From contig CAVPAM010000006.1 in NCBI GenBank assembly GCA_963701445.1, positions 14,459 through 78,458 of the forward strand: a stretch of 64,000 bases of DNA. The letters are read 5' to 3'. Positions 1 through 8,952 of this stretch are shown piece after piece. How positions within the stretch are numbered: the stretch's first letter is position 1; each line of letters starts with the position of its first letter. The position numbers and the translations under genes were made by a program. The notes beneath the pieces are model-generated. The model was given only the letters and a program-made list of their open reading frames with translations, made no database searches and was not told where the DNA came from. The stretch comes from CAKZLS01 sp963701445 (GTDB taxonomy: Bacteria > Pseudomonadota > Alphaproteobacteria > Rhodospirillales > Defluviicoccaceae).

Positions 1-69
1 ACCGGCGGTTCCGGTCGTGGGGCGCGGAGCTTGAAATCAGGCGTGCGCCCCATCTGGCGGGCGCGGCGC

Positions 70-1689
70 TTACGCGGCCATAACCTCCTTGACCTTGCCC
101 GCCAGGTCGGCGAGCGAGAACGGCTTGGGCAGGAAATGCACGGGCGTGTCCTGCCCATGGTTGCCGTTCGTCCCCTCGTCGGCGTACCCGGACACCAGGA
201 TCACCTTGACGCCGCCCAGCGTCCGGCGGGCCATGCGCACCAGGGTGTGACCGTCCATGGCCGGCATGACCACGTCGGTCACGATCAGGTCGATCCGCTC
301 GCCGCCGGCGGCGATCACGTCCATGGCGTTTTCCCCGTTCGTCGCCTCCAGGACCCGGTATCCCTTGTTACGGAGCGCCCGGGCGGCAAAGACGCGAACC
401 GCGTCCTCGTCCTCCACCAGGAGGATCGTGCCCTTGCCCGCCGCGTCCGGTTCGAGTTCCGGCGTGGGCGTTGCTGCCGGCGGCGCGGACGGAACCGCCG
501 GCTTGACCCCGCCATCGGCGGTTTCCGCGCGGGCGGGAAGATAGATGCTGAAGGTGGTGCCGTCTCCGGACGCGCTTTCGACGAAGATGAACCCTTCGGT
601 CTGGCGCACGATTCCGTACACGGTGGACAGCCCGAGCCCGGTTCCCTCGCCGACGTCCTTGGTGGAAAAGAACGGCTCGAAAATATTTCCGATCACCTCT
701 CTCGGAATGCCGACACCGGTATCGGCGACCTCGATCAGCACGTAGTGTCCCGGCGGCATGATGTCCGGCCCGCGATGCAGGGCGTGCTCGAGGACCAGCG
801 CCGACGTGCGGATGGTGAGGACGCCGCCCAACGGCATGGCGTCCCGCGCATTGACCGCCAGGTTGATGATGACCTGATCGAATTGTCCGGGATCTACCCG
901 GACGCGGGCCGGCGCCCCCTCGTGTTCGACCCGAAGCTCGATGTGGGCGCCGAGCAGGCGCCCCAGCATCCGGGAGAGGTCCGACAGGACCTCGCTGACG
1001 TCCACCACCTCGGGCTCGAGTTTCTGCTTGCGGGAAAACGCCAGCAGTTGGCGGACCAGGTTCGACGCGCGCTTGGCGTTTCCCCGGATCTGCATGATGT
1101 CGTCGAAGGACGGATCGCCCGGTCCGTGCCGCGCCAGAAGCAGGTCGCAGAACCCCAGCGTGGCGGTGAGCTGGTTGTTGAAGTCATGGGCGATCCCGCC
1201 CGCGAGCTGGCCGACGGCGTGCATTTTCTGCGACTGGGCGAGCTGCGCTTCCAGGTTGCGGTGATCCGTCGCGTCCAGCACGTGAACGATCAGGCCGGCG
1301 GCCTCTCCGCCAACGTCCATCCGAGCCGCGAAGATCGACGCCGAGACTTCCCGGACATCCCCTCCGGGCATGCGAATACCCTCCAGCCGCGCGGCGCGGA
1401 CCGTTCCGAGCACCAATTTCGACAGTTGCCCCACCACGTCGTCCCGATCTTCCTTGCCGACGAGGTCGGCGAGCGGGCGGCCGATGACGGCGCTCTTTTC
1501 CACGCTCAGCGAGCGGAGAAAGGCCTGATTGCAGTCGGTGACCTCGCCGCGCAGGTCGAGAAACGCGATGCCGATGGGGGACTCGTCGAACACCAGTTTC
1601 AAGCGGTCGTCCACGCCCGCGCCCGATGCCGCCGCCCGCTCCGGGCGCCCGGCCAGCCATCGTCCCAGGGCCCTGGCCGCGCCGATCAC
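70..1689 (-). CDS. cckA: CckA-like PAS sensor hybrid histidine kinase
   Basis: Predicted hybrid kinase of 539 aa. A PAS domain lies at about residues 25-140. It is followed by a HisKA H-box (GGIAHDFNN, the phosphoacceptor His) near residue 165, a HATPase_c domain with VNARDAM, DTGVGIP and GTGLGLSTVYG motifs, a proline/alanine-rich linker, and a C-terminal receiver domain (LLVEDED, TDVVMPAMDG with the phosphoacceptor Asp, KPFS). In alphaproteobacteria CckA feeds phosphate through ChpT to CtrA, which controls flagellar and cell-cycle genes. The H-box and receiver match that family. It starts with GTG at 1689, with GGAGG six bases upstream, 34 nt after flhB, so it probably belongs to the flagellar operon. 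No transmembrane segments are visible at the N terminus, unlike Caulobacter CckA. The start could lie further upstream inside flhB, or this is a soluble variant. Confidence 0.85.
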   Translation of the reverse strand: MIGAARALGRWLAGRPERAAASGAGVDDRLKLVFDESPIGIAFLDLRGEVTDCNQAFLRSLSVEKSAVIGRPLADLVGKEDRDDVVGQLSKLVLGTVRAARLEGIRMPGGDVREVSASIFAARMDVGGEAAGLIVHVLDATDHRNLEAQLAQSQKMHAVGQLAGGIAHDFNNQLTATLGFCDLLLARHGPGDPSFDDIMQIRGNAKRASNLVRQLLAFSRKQKLEPEVVDVSEVLSDLSRMLGRLLGAHIELRVEHEGAPARVRVDPGQFDQVIINLAVNARDAMPLGGVLTIRTSALVLEHALHRGPDIMPPGHYVLIEVADTGVGIPREVIGNIFEPFFSTKDVGEGTGLGLSTVYGIVRQTEGFIFVESASGDGTTFSIYLPARAETADGGVKPAVPSAPPAATPTPELEPDAAGKGTILLVEDEDAVRVFAARALRNKGYRVLEATNGENAMDVIAAGGERIDLIVTDVVMPAMDGHTLVRMARRTLGGVKVILVSGYADEGTNGNHGQDTPVHFLPKPFSLADLAGKVKEVMAA

Positions 1690-1723
1690 CGTGGCCTCCG
1701 GACGCGCGGAGGCTGCCTCGGGG

Positions 1724-2791
1724 TCATGACGCCTGCCCCTTCAGGCGCATGACGTAGCCGATGACCTGGGCCACCGCCTGGTAGTGTTCGGGAGGAATTT
1801 CCTGGTCGATCTCCACCGAGGCGTACAGCGCGCGCGCCAGCGGCGGGTTCTCCACGAGCGGGATTTCATGCTCGCGGGCGATCTCGCGGATCCGCTGGGC
1901 GATCACGTCCACGCCCTTGGCCACCAGCTTCGGCGCCCCCATGGACTCCATGTCGTAGGACAGCGCGATGGAATAGTGGGTCGGGTTGGTGATGATCACA
2001 TCGGCCTTCGGCACCGCCGCCATCATGCGCTTCTGGGCGCGCTCCATGCGCAGGCGCCGAATCCGCGATTTGATCTGCGGGTCGCCCTCGGACTGCTTGT
2101 GTTCGTCCCGCACCTCCTGCTTGGTCATCCGCATCTGCTTCAGGAAGGTGTATTTCTGGTAGGCGAAGTCGAGGAGCGCCACCGCGGTCATCACCGCGAC
2201 CGTGGCGATGGTCATCATCACGGCGAGATCGTGAACGCGGTCGAGCGTGCCGATCACCTCGATCGCCGGAAGCCGTTCGACGTCGCGAAGAAGCGGCAGC
2301 GCCAAACCCAGGGAGACCGCCCCGACGGCGGACAGTTTCAACAGTCCCTTGACGAATTCCATGAGGGACTGGGCGGAGAACAGCTTGCCCACCCCCTTGC
2401 GCAGGGAAATGTTCGCGGGGTCGACCTTGATCTTGGTGGGCGCCCAGATGAGGCCGGTCTGCAGCATCCCGGCGGCCAGGGCCAGGACCACCAGCAGCGC
2501 CAGGACCGGCGCGATCATCCAGCCGATGTCCAGCACCAGCGCCGCCAGCGCGTCCTGCATATCCTCGACGTGGAGGGACATATCGTGCGGCGAGTCGAGG
2601 AACCTCACGAGAGCGCCGGACACATCGCGCGAGATCCCCGGCGCCATGAAAACCAGCGCGATGGCGCCCCCCACCAGGATGGCCCAACTCTTGATTTCCT
2701 GCGAGGAAGCGGCCTGTCCCTTTTCGCGCGCGTCATGCAGGCGTTTCGGTGTCGGTTCTTCCGATTTCGATGCGTCTTGCTCGTCGGCCAC
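1724..2791 (-). CDS. flhB: flagellar type III export gate protein FlhB
   Basis: Membrane component of the flagellar export gate that switches substrate specificity from rod/hook to filament proteins. The 355-aa product has the charged N-terminal opening typical of FlhB (EEPTPKRLHDAREKGQ), four hydrophobic segments between about residues 35 and 210, and a cytoplasmic tail with the autocleavage motif NPTH in TNPTHYSIAL. Length matches the family (350-380 aa). It lies 18 nt after fliR and before the CckA-like kinase, a common alphaproteobacterial arrangement. Confidence 0.97.
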   Translation of the reverse strand: MADEQDASKSEEPTPKRLHDAREKGQAASSQEIKSWAILVGGAIALVFMAPGISRDVSGALVRFLDSPHDMSLHVEDMQDALAALVLDIGWMIAPVLALLVVLALAAGMLQTGLIWAPTKIKVDPANISLRKGVGKLFSAQSLMEFVKGLLKLSAVGAVSLGLALPLLRDVERLPAIEVIGTLDRVHDLAVMMTIATVAVMTAVALLDFAYQKYTFLKQMRMTKQEVRDEHKQSEGDPQIKSRIRRLRMERAQKRMMAAVPKADVIITNPTHYSIALSYDMESMGAPKLVAKGVDVIAQRIREIAREHEIPLVENPPLARALYASVEIDQEIPPEHYQAVAQVIGYVMRLKGQAS

Positions 2792-2809
2792 GACGGTCCC
2801 CGGCGCGGA

Positions 2810-3568
2810 TCAGCCCGCGAACGGGCCGAATACTTCCGAAAAACGGGTGAGGAAAACCATCATGATACCCGAAAGGGTTAACATCATAACCCAGATCTGC
2901 AAGGAAATTTGCAACGGGATACCGATGAAAAACACCTGAAGCTGCGGCATCAGGCGGCCGAGAAGCCCGAGCCCGATGTAATAGGCCAGTCCGAAGATCA
3001 GAAACGGCGCCGACATCTGCAGGCCGAGGGCGAAACTGTCGGCCACCCGCTGGGCGATCATGTCGGCGAAATCGCCGATGGGCGGCGCCTGTCCGGGGGC
3101 AAAAAGCGTGTAGCTTTCCGCGATCGCCATCAGCATGAGGTGATGGAGATCGGCGACGAAGATCAGCAGCACGCCCACGGTTCCGAAGAACCCGGCGATC
3201 GTCGAGCTCTGCTGGTCGGTGACCGGATCGTTGACCAGCGCGCTGGTCAGCGACGCGAAATAGGACGCGAAGGTTCCGGCGACGTGCAGCGACGCCACCA
3301 CGATCCGCGCCACCACGCCGAGGAACACCCCGATCAGGCACTCGCCGAGCAGCAGCATCCCCAGCGCCGCCGGGGTCGCCGGCAGCCCCGGAAGCCTCTC
3401 GGCCAGGACCGGCGTCAGAAGGAAGCTGATGGCCAGGGCGAGCAGAAGCCGGATGCGCACGCTGACGTAACCGGCGCTGAACCCCGGCAACACCGTGATG
3501 ACGGCGCCCACGCGCACGAAAATGAGAATGAACGCGAACGTGTTGACGGCGAGAAGCTGCTGGAGCAT
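2810..3568 (-). CDS. fliR: flagellar biosynthetic protein FliR
   Basis: Export-gate membrane protein of 252 aa that assembles with FliP, FliQ and FlhB. It is hydrophobic throughout with about six membrane segments. It carries the family region FLLTPVLAERLP near residue 55 and a conserved C-terminal LLGRLMPQLQVFFIGIPLQI stretch. It begins at ATG 3568, six bases after fliQ, which suggests translational coupling. Normal length. Confidence 0.95.
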   Translation of the reverse strand: MLQQLLAVNTFAFILIFVRVGAVITVLPGFSAGYVSVRIRLLLALAISFLLTPVLAERLPGLPATPAALGMLLLGECLIGVFLGVVARIVVASLHVAGTFASYFASLTSALVNDPVTDQQSSTIAGFFGTVGVLLIFVADLHHLMLMAIAESYTLFAPGQAPPIGDFADMIAQRVADSFALGLQMSAPFLIFGLAYYIGLGLLGRLMPQLQVFFIGIPLQISLQIWVMMLTLSGIMMVFLTRFSEVFGPFAG

Positions 3569-3574
3569 CCCCGG

Positions 3575-3844
3575 TCAACCGCCCGAGGCGATGCGATCGA
3601 ACAGGGTCTGGGTGAACTCGATCATGGTCGTCATCATGAACGGCAGGAACACGACGATGGCGAGAAGAATGACCAGGATCTTCGGGACGAACGTCAGGGT
3701 CATTTCCTGAATGGTGGTGAGCGCCTGAAACAGCGAGATCGCGAGACCCACGATCATCCCGGCCATCATCACCGGGCCGCCGGTTTTCAGGATCATGAAT
3801 GTGGCCTCGCGGCCGATCTCGAGGATCGCGACCTCGTTCATCAT
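3575..3844 (-). CDS. fliQ: flagellar biosynthetic protein FliQ
   Basis: Small export-gate subunit of 89 aa with two membrane helices. The MIVGLAISLFQALTTIQEMT segment is the FliQ hallmark. It lies between fliE and fliR in the operon. Length matches the family (about 88-90 aa). Confidence 0.95.
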   Translation of the reverse strand: MMNEVAILEIGREATFMILKTGGPVMMAGMIVGLAISLFQALTTIQEMTLTFVPKILVILLAIVVFLPFMMTTMIEFTQTLFDRIASGG

Positions 3845-3883
3845 TATCGTTCTTCTTCCCCCGTCACCGGCGCGCCCAGTCGG

Positions 3884-4204
3884 CTAGATCGGCATCCGCA
3901 TGATGTCCTGGTAGGCCTCGATCACCCGGTCGCGGACCGCGACCACGGTCTGCAGCGTCAGATCCGCTTCCGCGACGGCCGTCACCACCTGATTGAGGTC
4001 GGCGCTCTTTTCGATGGCCTTGGCCGTCACCTGTTCGCCGCTGCTTCCGGTATCGACCGCCTGCCGCGCGACGCTCTTGACGAGATCGGCGAAACCGCCT
4101 CCGCCGGGGCCGTCCATGGCCGACGGTTTCTCGCCCGCCGCGCCCTTCAAGGCCTGGTTGTAGGCGGAGATGGCGTTGGTCATGCCGTTGACTGGATTTA
4201 CCAT
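3884..4204 (-). CDS. fliE: flagellar hook-basal body protein FliE
   Basis: FliE joins the MS ring to the rod. The 106-aa product has the family's C-terminal block (ADLTLQTVVAVRDRVIEAYQDIMRMPI), in which the helix ending in the I-M-R-M-P-I type sequence is nearly invariant. The N-terminal half is low complexity, as usual. It follows flgC and precedes fliQ on the same strand. Confidence 0.94.
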   Translation of the reverse strand: MVNPVNGMTNAISAYNQALKGAAGEKPSAMDGPGGGGFADLVKSVARQAVDTGSSGEQVTAKAIEKSADLNQVVTAVAEADLTLQTVVAVRDRVIEAYQDIMRMPI

Positions 4205-4283
4205 TGCAAACCTGTTCTCCCTGGTGTTCGACGGGCTTGTGCCCGTTGGCGGCCCGCCGCGTCAGCCCCGGCCGGCCGCATGC

Positions 4284-4695
4284 TCAGCGCAGGACTTCGA
4301 TCGTTGCCTGCACCATCGCCTTGGACGCGCGGATGACGTTCAAATTGGCCTCGTACGACCGTTGCGCCTCGCGCATGTCCGCCGATTCGATCAGCGAATT
4401 GACGTTCGGCGCCTGGACGTAACCGTCCTTGTCGGCCGCCGGATGGCTCGGTTCGTATCTCATCGGAAAGGACGACGGGTCGCGGCGCACCTTGCCGATC
4501 CCGACGGTCTCCAGTGCCGGTCTCGCGATCGAGGGTGGTCTTGAAGGTGACCGTCTTGCGCCGGTAGGGTTCGTCGCCGGGCGACGTGGGCAGGGAATTG
4601 GCGTTGGCGATGTTCTCGGCGATCACGCGAAGCCGGAAACCCTGGGTCTTCATGCCCGCCGCCGAGATCCGCATGGTGTTCAGGATATCGCTCAT
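4284..4695 (-). CDS. flgC: flagellar basal-body rod protein FlgC (frameshifted)
   Basis: Proximal rod subunit. The N-terminal part in one frame (MSDILNTMRISAAGMK, then the rod-protein motif IAENIANANSLPT, up to LDRETG) starts at ATG 4695. The rest of the family sequence (RYEPSHPAADKDGY, PNVNSLIESADMREAQRSYEANL, ending ATIEVLR) is in another frame and stops at 4284. The break is near 4520, just after the codons for DRETG, and corresponds to one extra or two missing bases. Joined, the product is about 137 aa, the normal FlgC length, and all family blocks are intact, so either a sequence error or a very recent mutation is likely. It sits 15 nt after flgB. Confidence 0.88.
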
Positions 4696-4710
4696 CCGCT
4701 CGCCCTCATT

Positions 4711-5115
4711 CTAACGCCTGCCGATGGCGGTTCGAATCATGCCGAGGTGCTTGCGGTACAGCTCGGTGGTCAGCCGGTGCGCCATGCTGGTTTCGCTGAC
4801 CTTGGCCATCTGTTCCTCGAGGACCACGGCGTTGCCGCCGGGCGCCGTTTCGTACGGGCGGCGGTTCACTTCGTCCTTGAACGGCTTGGCACTCTCGGCG
4901 TGGCCGGCCAGGTGACCGGCGTGAGTGGCCCGCATGGCCACCGGCGCAACCTGGCGATCGATCATCCCCCGGAACTCCAGCGGCTTGACGTCGCGCGGGC
5001 GGTAGCCCGGCGTATCGGCGTTGGCGATGTTCTGGGCGAGCACCTCCTGGCGCTGCCCGAGCCAGGCCAATCGCTGCTTCATCATGCCGAACAAGGAAAC
5101 CTTGTTGAGATCCAT
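4711..5115 (-). CDS. flgB: flagellar basal-body rod protein FlgB
   Basis: Proximal rod subunit of 134 aa and first gene of the minus-strand flagellar operon. The N-terminal block (LAQNIANADTPGYRPRDVKP) is the conserved rod/hook motif. The C-terminal helix (MAKVSETSMAHRLTTELYRK) is typical of FlgB. ATG at 5115. The upstream 300 nt would hold the operon promoter, but no convincing sigma-54 or sigma-28 element was recognised there. Confidence 0.95.
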   Translation of the reverse strand: MDLNKVSLFGMMKQRLAWLGQRQEVLAQNIANADTPGYRPRDVKPLEFRGMIDRQVAPVAMRATHAGHLAGHAESAKPFKDEVNRRPYETAPGGNAVVLEEQMAKVSETSMAHRLTTELYRKHLGMIRTAIGRR

Positions 5116-5429
5116 CGTCTGACCGGCGCGCCTCTTCCAACTGGTTCCGCTCGAGCGGGGAGTATCGTCGCGGGTCTTTAAAATTTAGTAAAACTCCGGT
5201 TGTTCACGCCGAGCCGGTGGCCCGTGCCGCGCGCGGAGATCCTTGACAGGCGTCGATACCCGGGTATACGCGAACCATCGATTCCTGTTGATCCCTCGAG
5301 GCTCGTCGATCATTTGCAAGGTTCATTTCGATGGCGTTCCGGATCTCCGTTCGTTGACGCCGACCCGGCGCGGGTTCGATCACCCGGTGTCCAGGCGCCC
5401 GGGACCGGGGCCGGCCGGGATGGAGAGCC
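5116..5429. other. intergenic region, divergent flgB / glycosyltransferase promoters expected
   Basis: 314 nt between the minus-strand flagellar operon and a plus-strand glycosyltransferase gene. It holds a short A/T-rich patch near 5178-5196, on the flgB side, which could be part of a promoter. No coding sequence, RNA or clear palindrome was recognised. Confidence 0.4.
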
Positions 5430-7097
5430 ATGTCCTCGGATAGCCGGGCCCTCCCCGGGATCGCGCGAACCGCGCTGCCGTTCGCGCTTCTGCTGGCGCT
5501 TGCCGTCTGGTTCCGTTTTCATGAAATCGGCCGGCTGCCGCTTTGGTTGGACGAGGCCTATAGTTTTTGGTTTTCCGGACAATCCTTCCGGTCGCTGTGG
5601 ACGTTCGTGCCCACGTTCGAAACCCATCCGCCGGTGTATTATTCCCTGCTTCGCTTGTGGCGCGTGTTCGGAGAGGACGAAACGGCACTCCGCTCGCTGT
5701 CGGCTGTTCTCGGCATTCTCGCCACCGCGGCCGTCTACCTGCTTGGCCGCATCGTCGGCGGACGGAGCGACGGCCCCTGGATCGGTTTCGGCGCCGGCCT
5801 GATCTTCGCCGTTTCCCCGATCCAGGTTCAGTACGCCCAGGAAGCACGTTCCTCCATGGCCGTGACCCTGGCCGTCTCGATCACGATCTGCGGCGCGGCG
5901 TGGCTGATGCGACACCCGGAAGCGGCGTGCCGGACGCTGTTCCGGCCGCCGCCGCCGCCCGCCGGAGACGGCGTGCCGTCAACCGCCGATCCGTCGCCGC
6001 GATGGGCCTGGCTGGCGCTGGTGGGCGGCGCGGCGGCGAGCCTCTGGCTCCACAATCTGGCGCCCCTGTTCGTTTTCAGCGTGGCGGTGGCGTTGATCGC
6101 CTGGCTTGCCGGGCCACTGCGATGGAATCGCGGGTTTCTGGTGAATGGCGTTCTCGCGAGCCTGACGGTGCTGCTGCTATGGCTTCCCTGGGTTCCGTAC
6201 CTGTTCAAACAGGCGGAAGCGGTGTCCTCGGTCTTCTGGATGAAGGCGCCGACACTGGTACAGACCGCCGGCGCCATGTACTTCTTTTTCGGGGCCAAGT
6301 ACTCGTGGCCGGTCGAGACCTACACGTCGGGCGCGGCGCGCTTGAGCGAACTCGACGCCGCCGGGCTCGCGGGCGGAGCGCTCTGGCTGGCGGCGCACGC
6401 GGGGCTCGCCGCGCTCGGAGCGATCGGTTTCTGGCGCGTCGGCCGGCGCCACGGCTGGCAACTGGCCATCCTTCTCGCCTCGGTCATGGTGCTGCCCATC
6501 GCCCTTACCCTTCTCGCCACATTCACCGTCCGCCCCATCTTCGCCACCCGCGCCCTGATCTGGGTCGCCATACCGTTTTACGTGATGCTGGCGGCGGGTA
6601 TCGCGGCCACGCGCCGGGTCTGGCCGCGCGGCGTCCTGCTGCTCGGGGTGGCCGCCCTGTTCGCCCTGGGCAGCCTGAATTACCACGCGACGTTCGAGAA
6701 GGAACCCTGGGACCGGATCGCCGGCCTGTTGGAGACCGACTCCAAGCCCGGCGACATCGTTCTGGTGGTTCCGAACTCGGCGGAACTCCCGCTCGCCTAC
6801 TATCTCCGCGACCGGAACGTGGACCTGCCCATATACGGGTTGCCCCAGCCGTTCCCGGCCGTCGGCCTGCCCAACCCCTATCCCGCCGGGATCGCCGCCG
6901 TTCCCGGCATGACCGCGGCCGATGTTCCGGCTCTGCGCGAGCGGCTCGACGGCGCGGCCTCCGGGTGGCTGATCACGCGCGCCGTCTCCCTGTTCGACCC
7001 GGAGGGGCTCGTCGCCGCCGCCGTCGGCCGGGATAGGACGCTATCGCCGGAAGGCCTCTACGCACAGGACAATATCGCCGTCTACCGGTTCGAATAA
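5430..7097 (+). CDS. GT-C family (ArnT/PMT-like, GT39) membrane glycosyltransferase
   Basis: Integral membrane protein of 555 aa that probably transfers a sugar from a polyprenyl-phosphate donor in the periplasm. The first lumenal loop carries an acidic pair in LWLDEAYSFW and the ETHPPVYYSLL block, both typical of PMT_2/glycosyltransferase 39 proteins. About ten hydrophobic segments follow, then a soluble tail after residue 420. The start at ATG 5430 follows a GGAGAG-type ribosome binding site. The next gene is a polyprenyl-phosphate sugar synthase-like protein, so the two may supply and use the same lipid-linked sugar. Substrate cannot be told from sequence. Confidence 0.8.
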   Translation: MSSDSRALPGIARTALPFALLLALAVWFRFHEIGRLPLWLDEAYSFWFSGQSFRSLWTFVPTFETHPPVYYSLLRLWRVFGEDETALRSLSAVLGILATAAVYLLGRIVGGRSDGPWIGFGAGLIFAVSPIQVQYAQEARSSMAVTLAVSITICGAAWLMRHPEAACRTLFRPPPPPAGDGVPSTADPSPRWAWLALVGGAAASLWLHNLAPLFVFSVAVALIAWLAGPLRWNRGFLVNGVLASLTVLLLWLPWVPYLFKQAEAVSSVFWMKAPTLVQTAGAMYFFFGAKYSWPVETYTSGAARLSELDAAGLAGGALWLAAHAGLAALGAIGFWRVGRRHGWQLAILLASVMVLPIALTLLATFTVRPIFATRALIWVAIPFYVMLAAGIAATRRVWPRGVLLLGVAALFALGSLNYHATFEKEPWDRIAGLLETDSKPGDIVLVVPNSAELPLAYYLRDRNVDLPIYGLPQPFPAVGLPNPYPAGIAAVPGMTAADVPALRERLDGAASGWLITRAVSLFDPEGLVAAAVGRDRTLSPEGLYAQDNIAVYRFE

Positions 7098-7208
7098 TTT
7101 GGTTTGCCTCGATCCCCGATCCCGACCATCCTGGAGCGTCACTTCCGATGACGGCGCGACGCTCCTCCGCCGGCCTTTCCGATTGCGATACGCGGACCCC
7201 TGGAACGC

Positions 7209-8309
7209 ATGACCAAGCCTCTCGAACTCTCCGTGGTGGTTCCCACGCTGAACGAAAGCGAAAACATTCCGGCCGTCGTCGCGCGGTTGGAAGAGACGCT
7301 GAAGGGCATCGAGTGGGAGGTCATATTCGTCGACGACGACTCCGACGACGGCACCGCCGATCGGATACGGAAGCTAGGCCGCGTCAATCGGCGGGTCCGC
7401 TGCCTCCAGCGCATCGGCCGGCGCGGCCTGTCCGGCGCCTGCATCGAGGGCATGCTGGCCAGCCCGGCGCCCTATTTGGCGGTCATGGACGCCGACCTGC
7501 AGCACGACGAGGCCCTGCTGCCCCGGATGCTGGAGGTTCTGAAGGCGGACGAGGCGGACGTGGTGATCGGCAGCCGCTACATGGAGGGCGGCGGCTTCGG
7601 GGAATGGGCGGAGTCGCGCCGGATGATCAGCCGGTTCGCGACCGGCCTCGGCGGCCTGGTCATGAAGACCCGTGTCAGCGACCCGATGAGCGGGTTCTTC
7701 ATGCTTCGCAAGGACGCGTTTCACCGCTCGGTCCGCAAGCTCTCCGGTATCGGGTTCAAGATCCTGCTCGACATCCTGGCGTCGTCGCCCAGGGGCCTGA
7801 GGATCAAGGAACTCCCGTTCGAGTTCCGTACGCGCCTCGCCGGCGAGAGCAAGCTCGACAGCATGGTCGCATGGGAATACGTGATGATGCTGCTCGACAA
7901 ACTGATCGGCCACCTGGTGCCGATTCGCTTCGTTCTGTTCTCCATGGTGGGCCTTTTCGGCCTGGGCGTGCACCTTGGCGCTCTTTGGATCGCGCACAAG
8001 GGTTTCGGTTTGGGCTTCCCGCTGTCGCAAGGAATCGCGACGATGGTCGCCATGACCAACAATTTCGTGCTCAACAACATGTTCACCTACCGCGACAAGC
8101 GTCTGCGCGGCTGGTCGTTCTTGTTGGGACTACTCTCCTTTTACGCGGTGTGCGGCATCGGAGCGGTTGCCAACATCGGTATCGCGTCCTATGTCTATGG
8201 CGTGGAGGAACCGTGGTGGGTGGCGGGTGTCACCGGCGCTCTCGTGGGAGCGGTTTGGAACTACGCGGTTTCATCCGTCTACACGTGGCGCAATCCGAAA
8301 AAGGCGTGA
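7209..8309 (+). CDS. GT2 glycosyltransferase fused to GtrA-like membrane domain
   Basis: Dolichol-phosphate-mannose-synthase-like enzyme of 366 aa. The N-terminal GT-A domain (residues 5-235) shows VVPTLNESENI, VDDDSDDGT and the metal-binding DxD region in MDADLQHD. The C-terminal 130 residues form four membrane helices of the GtrA family (IRFVLFSMVGLFGLGVH at the start, the NNFVLNNMFTYRDK loop, ending WNYAVSSVYTWRNPKKA). The fusion suggests synthesis of a polyprenyl-phosphate sugar and its movement across the membrane. It lies 111 nt after the GT39 gene on the same strand, which supports a shared glycosylation role. Confidence 0.88.
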   Translation: MTKPLELSVVVPTLNESENIPAVVARLEETLKGIEWEVIFVDDDSDDGTADRIRKLGRVNRRVRCLQRIGRRGLSGACIEGMLASPAPYLAVMDADLQHDEALLPRMLEVLKADEADVVIGSRYMEGGGFGEWAESRRMISRFATGLGGLVMKTRVSDPMSGFFMLRKDAFHRSVRKLSGIGFKILLDILASSPRGLRIKELPFEFRTRLAGESKLDSMVAWEYVMMLLDKLIGHLVPIRFVLFSMVGLFGLGVHLGALWIAHKGFGLGFPLSQGIATMVAMTNNFVLNNMFTYRDKRLRGWSFLLGLLSFYAVCGIGAVANIGIASYVYGVEEPWWVAGVTGALVGAVWNYAVSSVYTWRNPKKA

Positions 8310-8473
8310 GATCGAAGAAGTCCGCGACGTCCATCGCGGGGCCTTGTCATCCATATCCGCGCGGGCAATGCACGACAATGTGAACGGGTTCACTGATCCG
8401 TAACCGTTTATGGTGCATACTGCCTGATACTCGGTGGACCCTTCCCATCGATGTCGTACGCGGGAGCCAAGTC

Positions 8474-8662
8474 ATGTTGACCGATGTCATTCTGTGGAAC
8501 TACTGCAACGTTTGGAGCTTTCCCTCGGCCACGCGCGATGCCGACGGCGACGCGGTATACGCCGACGGCGAATGGGTCGCGTTCGAACGCGTCATGGACA
8601 AGGTGCGGGCCAGCGGCCATTTCACCAACTGGGCCAAGACCCGGGGAACCTCCGTTCACTGA
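8474..8662 (+). CDS. small hypothetical protein (62 aa)
   Basis: Short reading frame beginning MLTDVILWNYCNVWSFPS, preceded by GGGAG eight bases upstream of ATG 8474. The product is tryptophan-rich and has no family I recognise. It stands alone between the GtrA-fusion gene and the GGDEF/EAL gene. It could be a real small protein or a chance frame; the ribosome binding site and amino acid make-up favour a real gene weakly. Confidence 0.4.
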   Translation: MLTDVILWNYCNVWSFPSATRDADGDAVYADGEWVAFERVMDKVRASGHFTNWAKTRGTSVH

Positions 8663-8952
8663 CGTGAGTTCGCTGGTCGCGGTTGATCGCGGACACCGCC
8701 GGAGGCTGCGCCGATATCGCAAACCTTGGATCGCCAAGGATTGCCGCCGTCTTCGATGACCGATACCCGATGACGGTCCGGGCCCTCCCCCTCCGGGTCA
8801 CGAACCGGTCGAAAACGAATATCCCCCCTACGGTTCCGCTTGCGGAACACCCCCAAATGGGTCAAACTAACCCAGGGTTGGGGAACGCGCGCGCCTGATC
8901 GCCCTCGCGCGCGGAGAGTAGGCCTGGTCGATCCAGGGAAGGGAGGGCCGCG

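Noticed and set aside
5374..5400. GTTCGATC-like sequence resembling a tRNA T arm
   Set aside because: No cloverleaf can be formed from the flanking bases.
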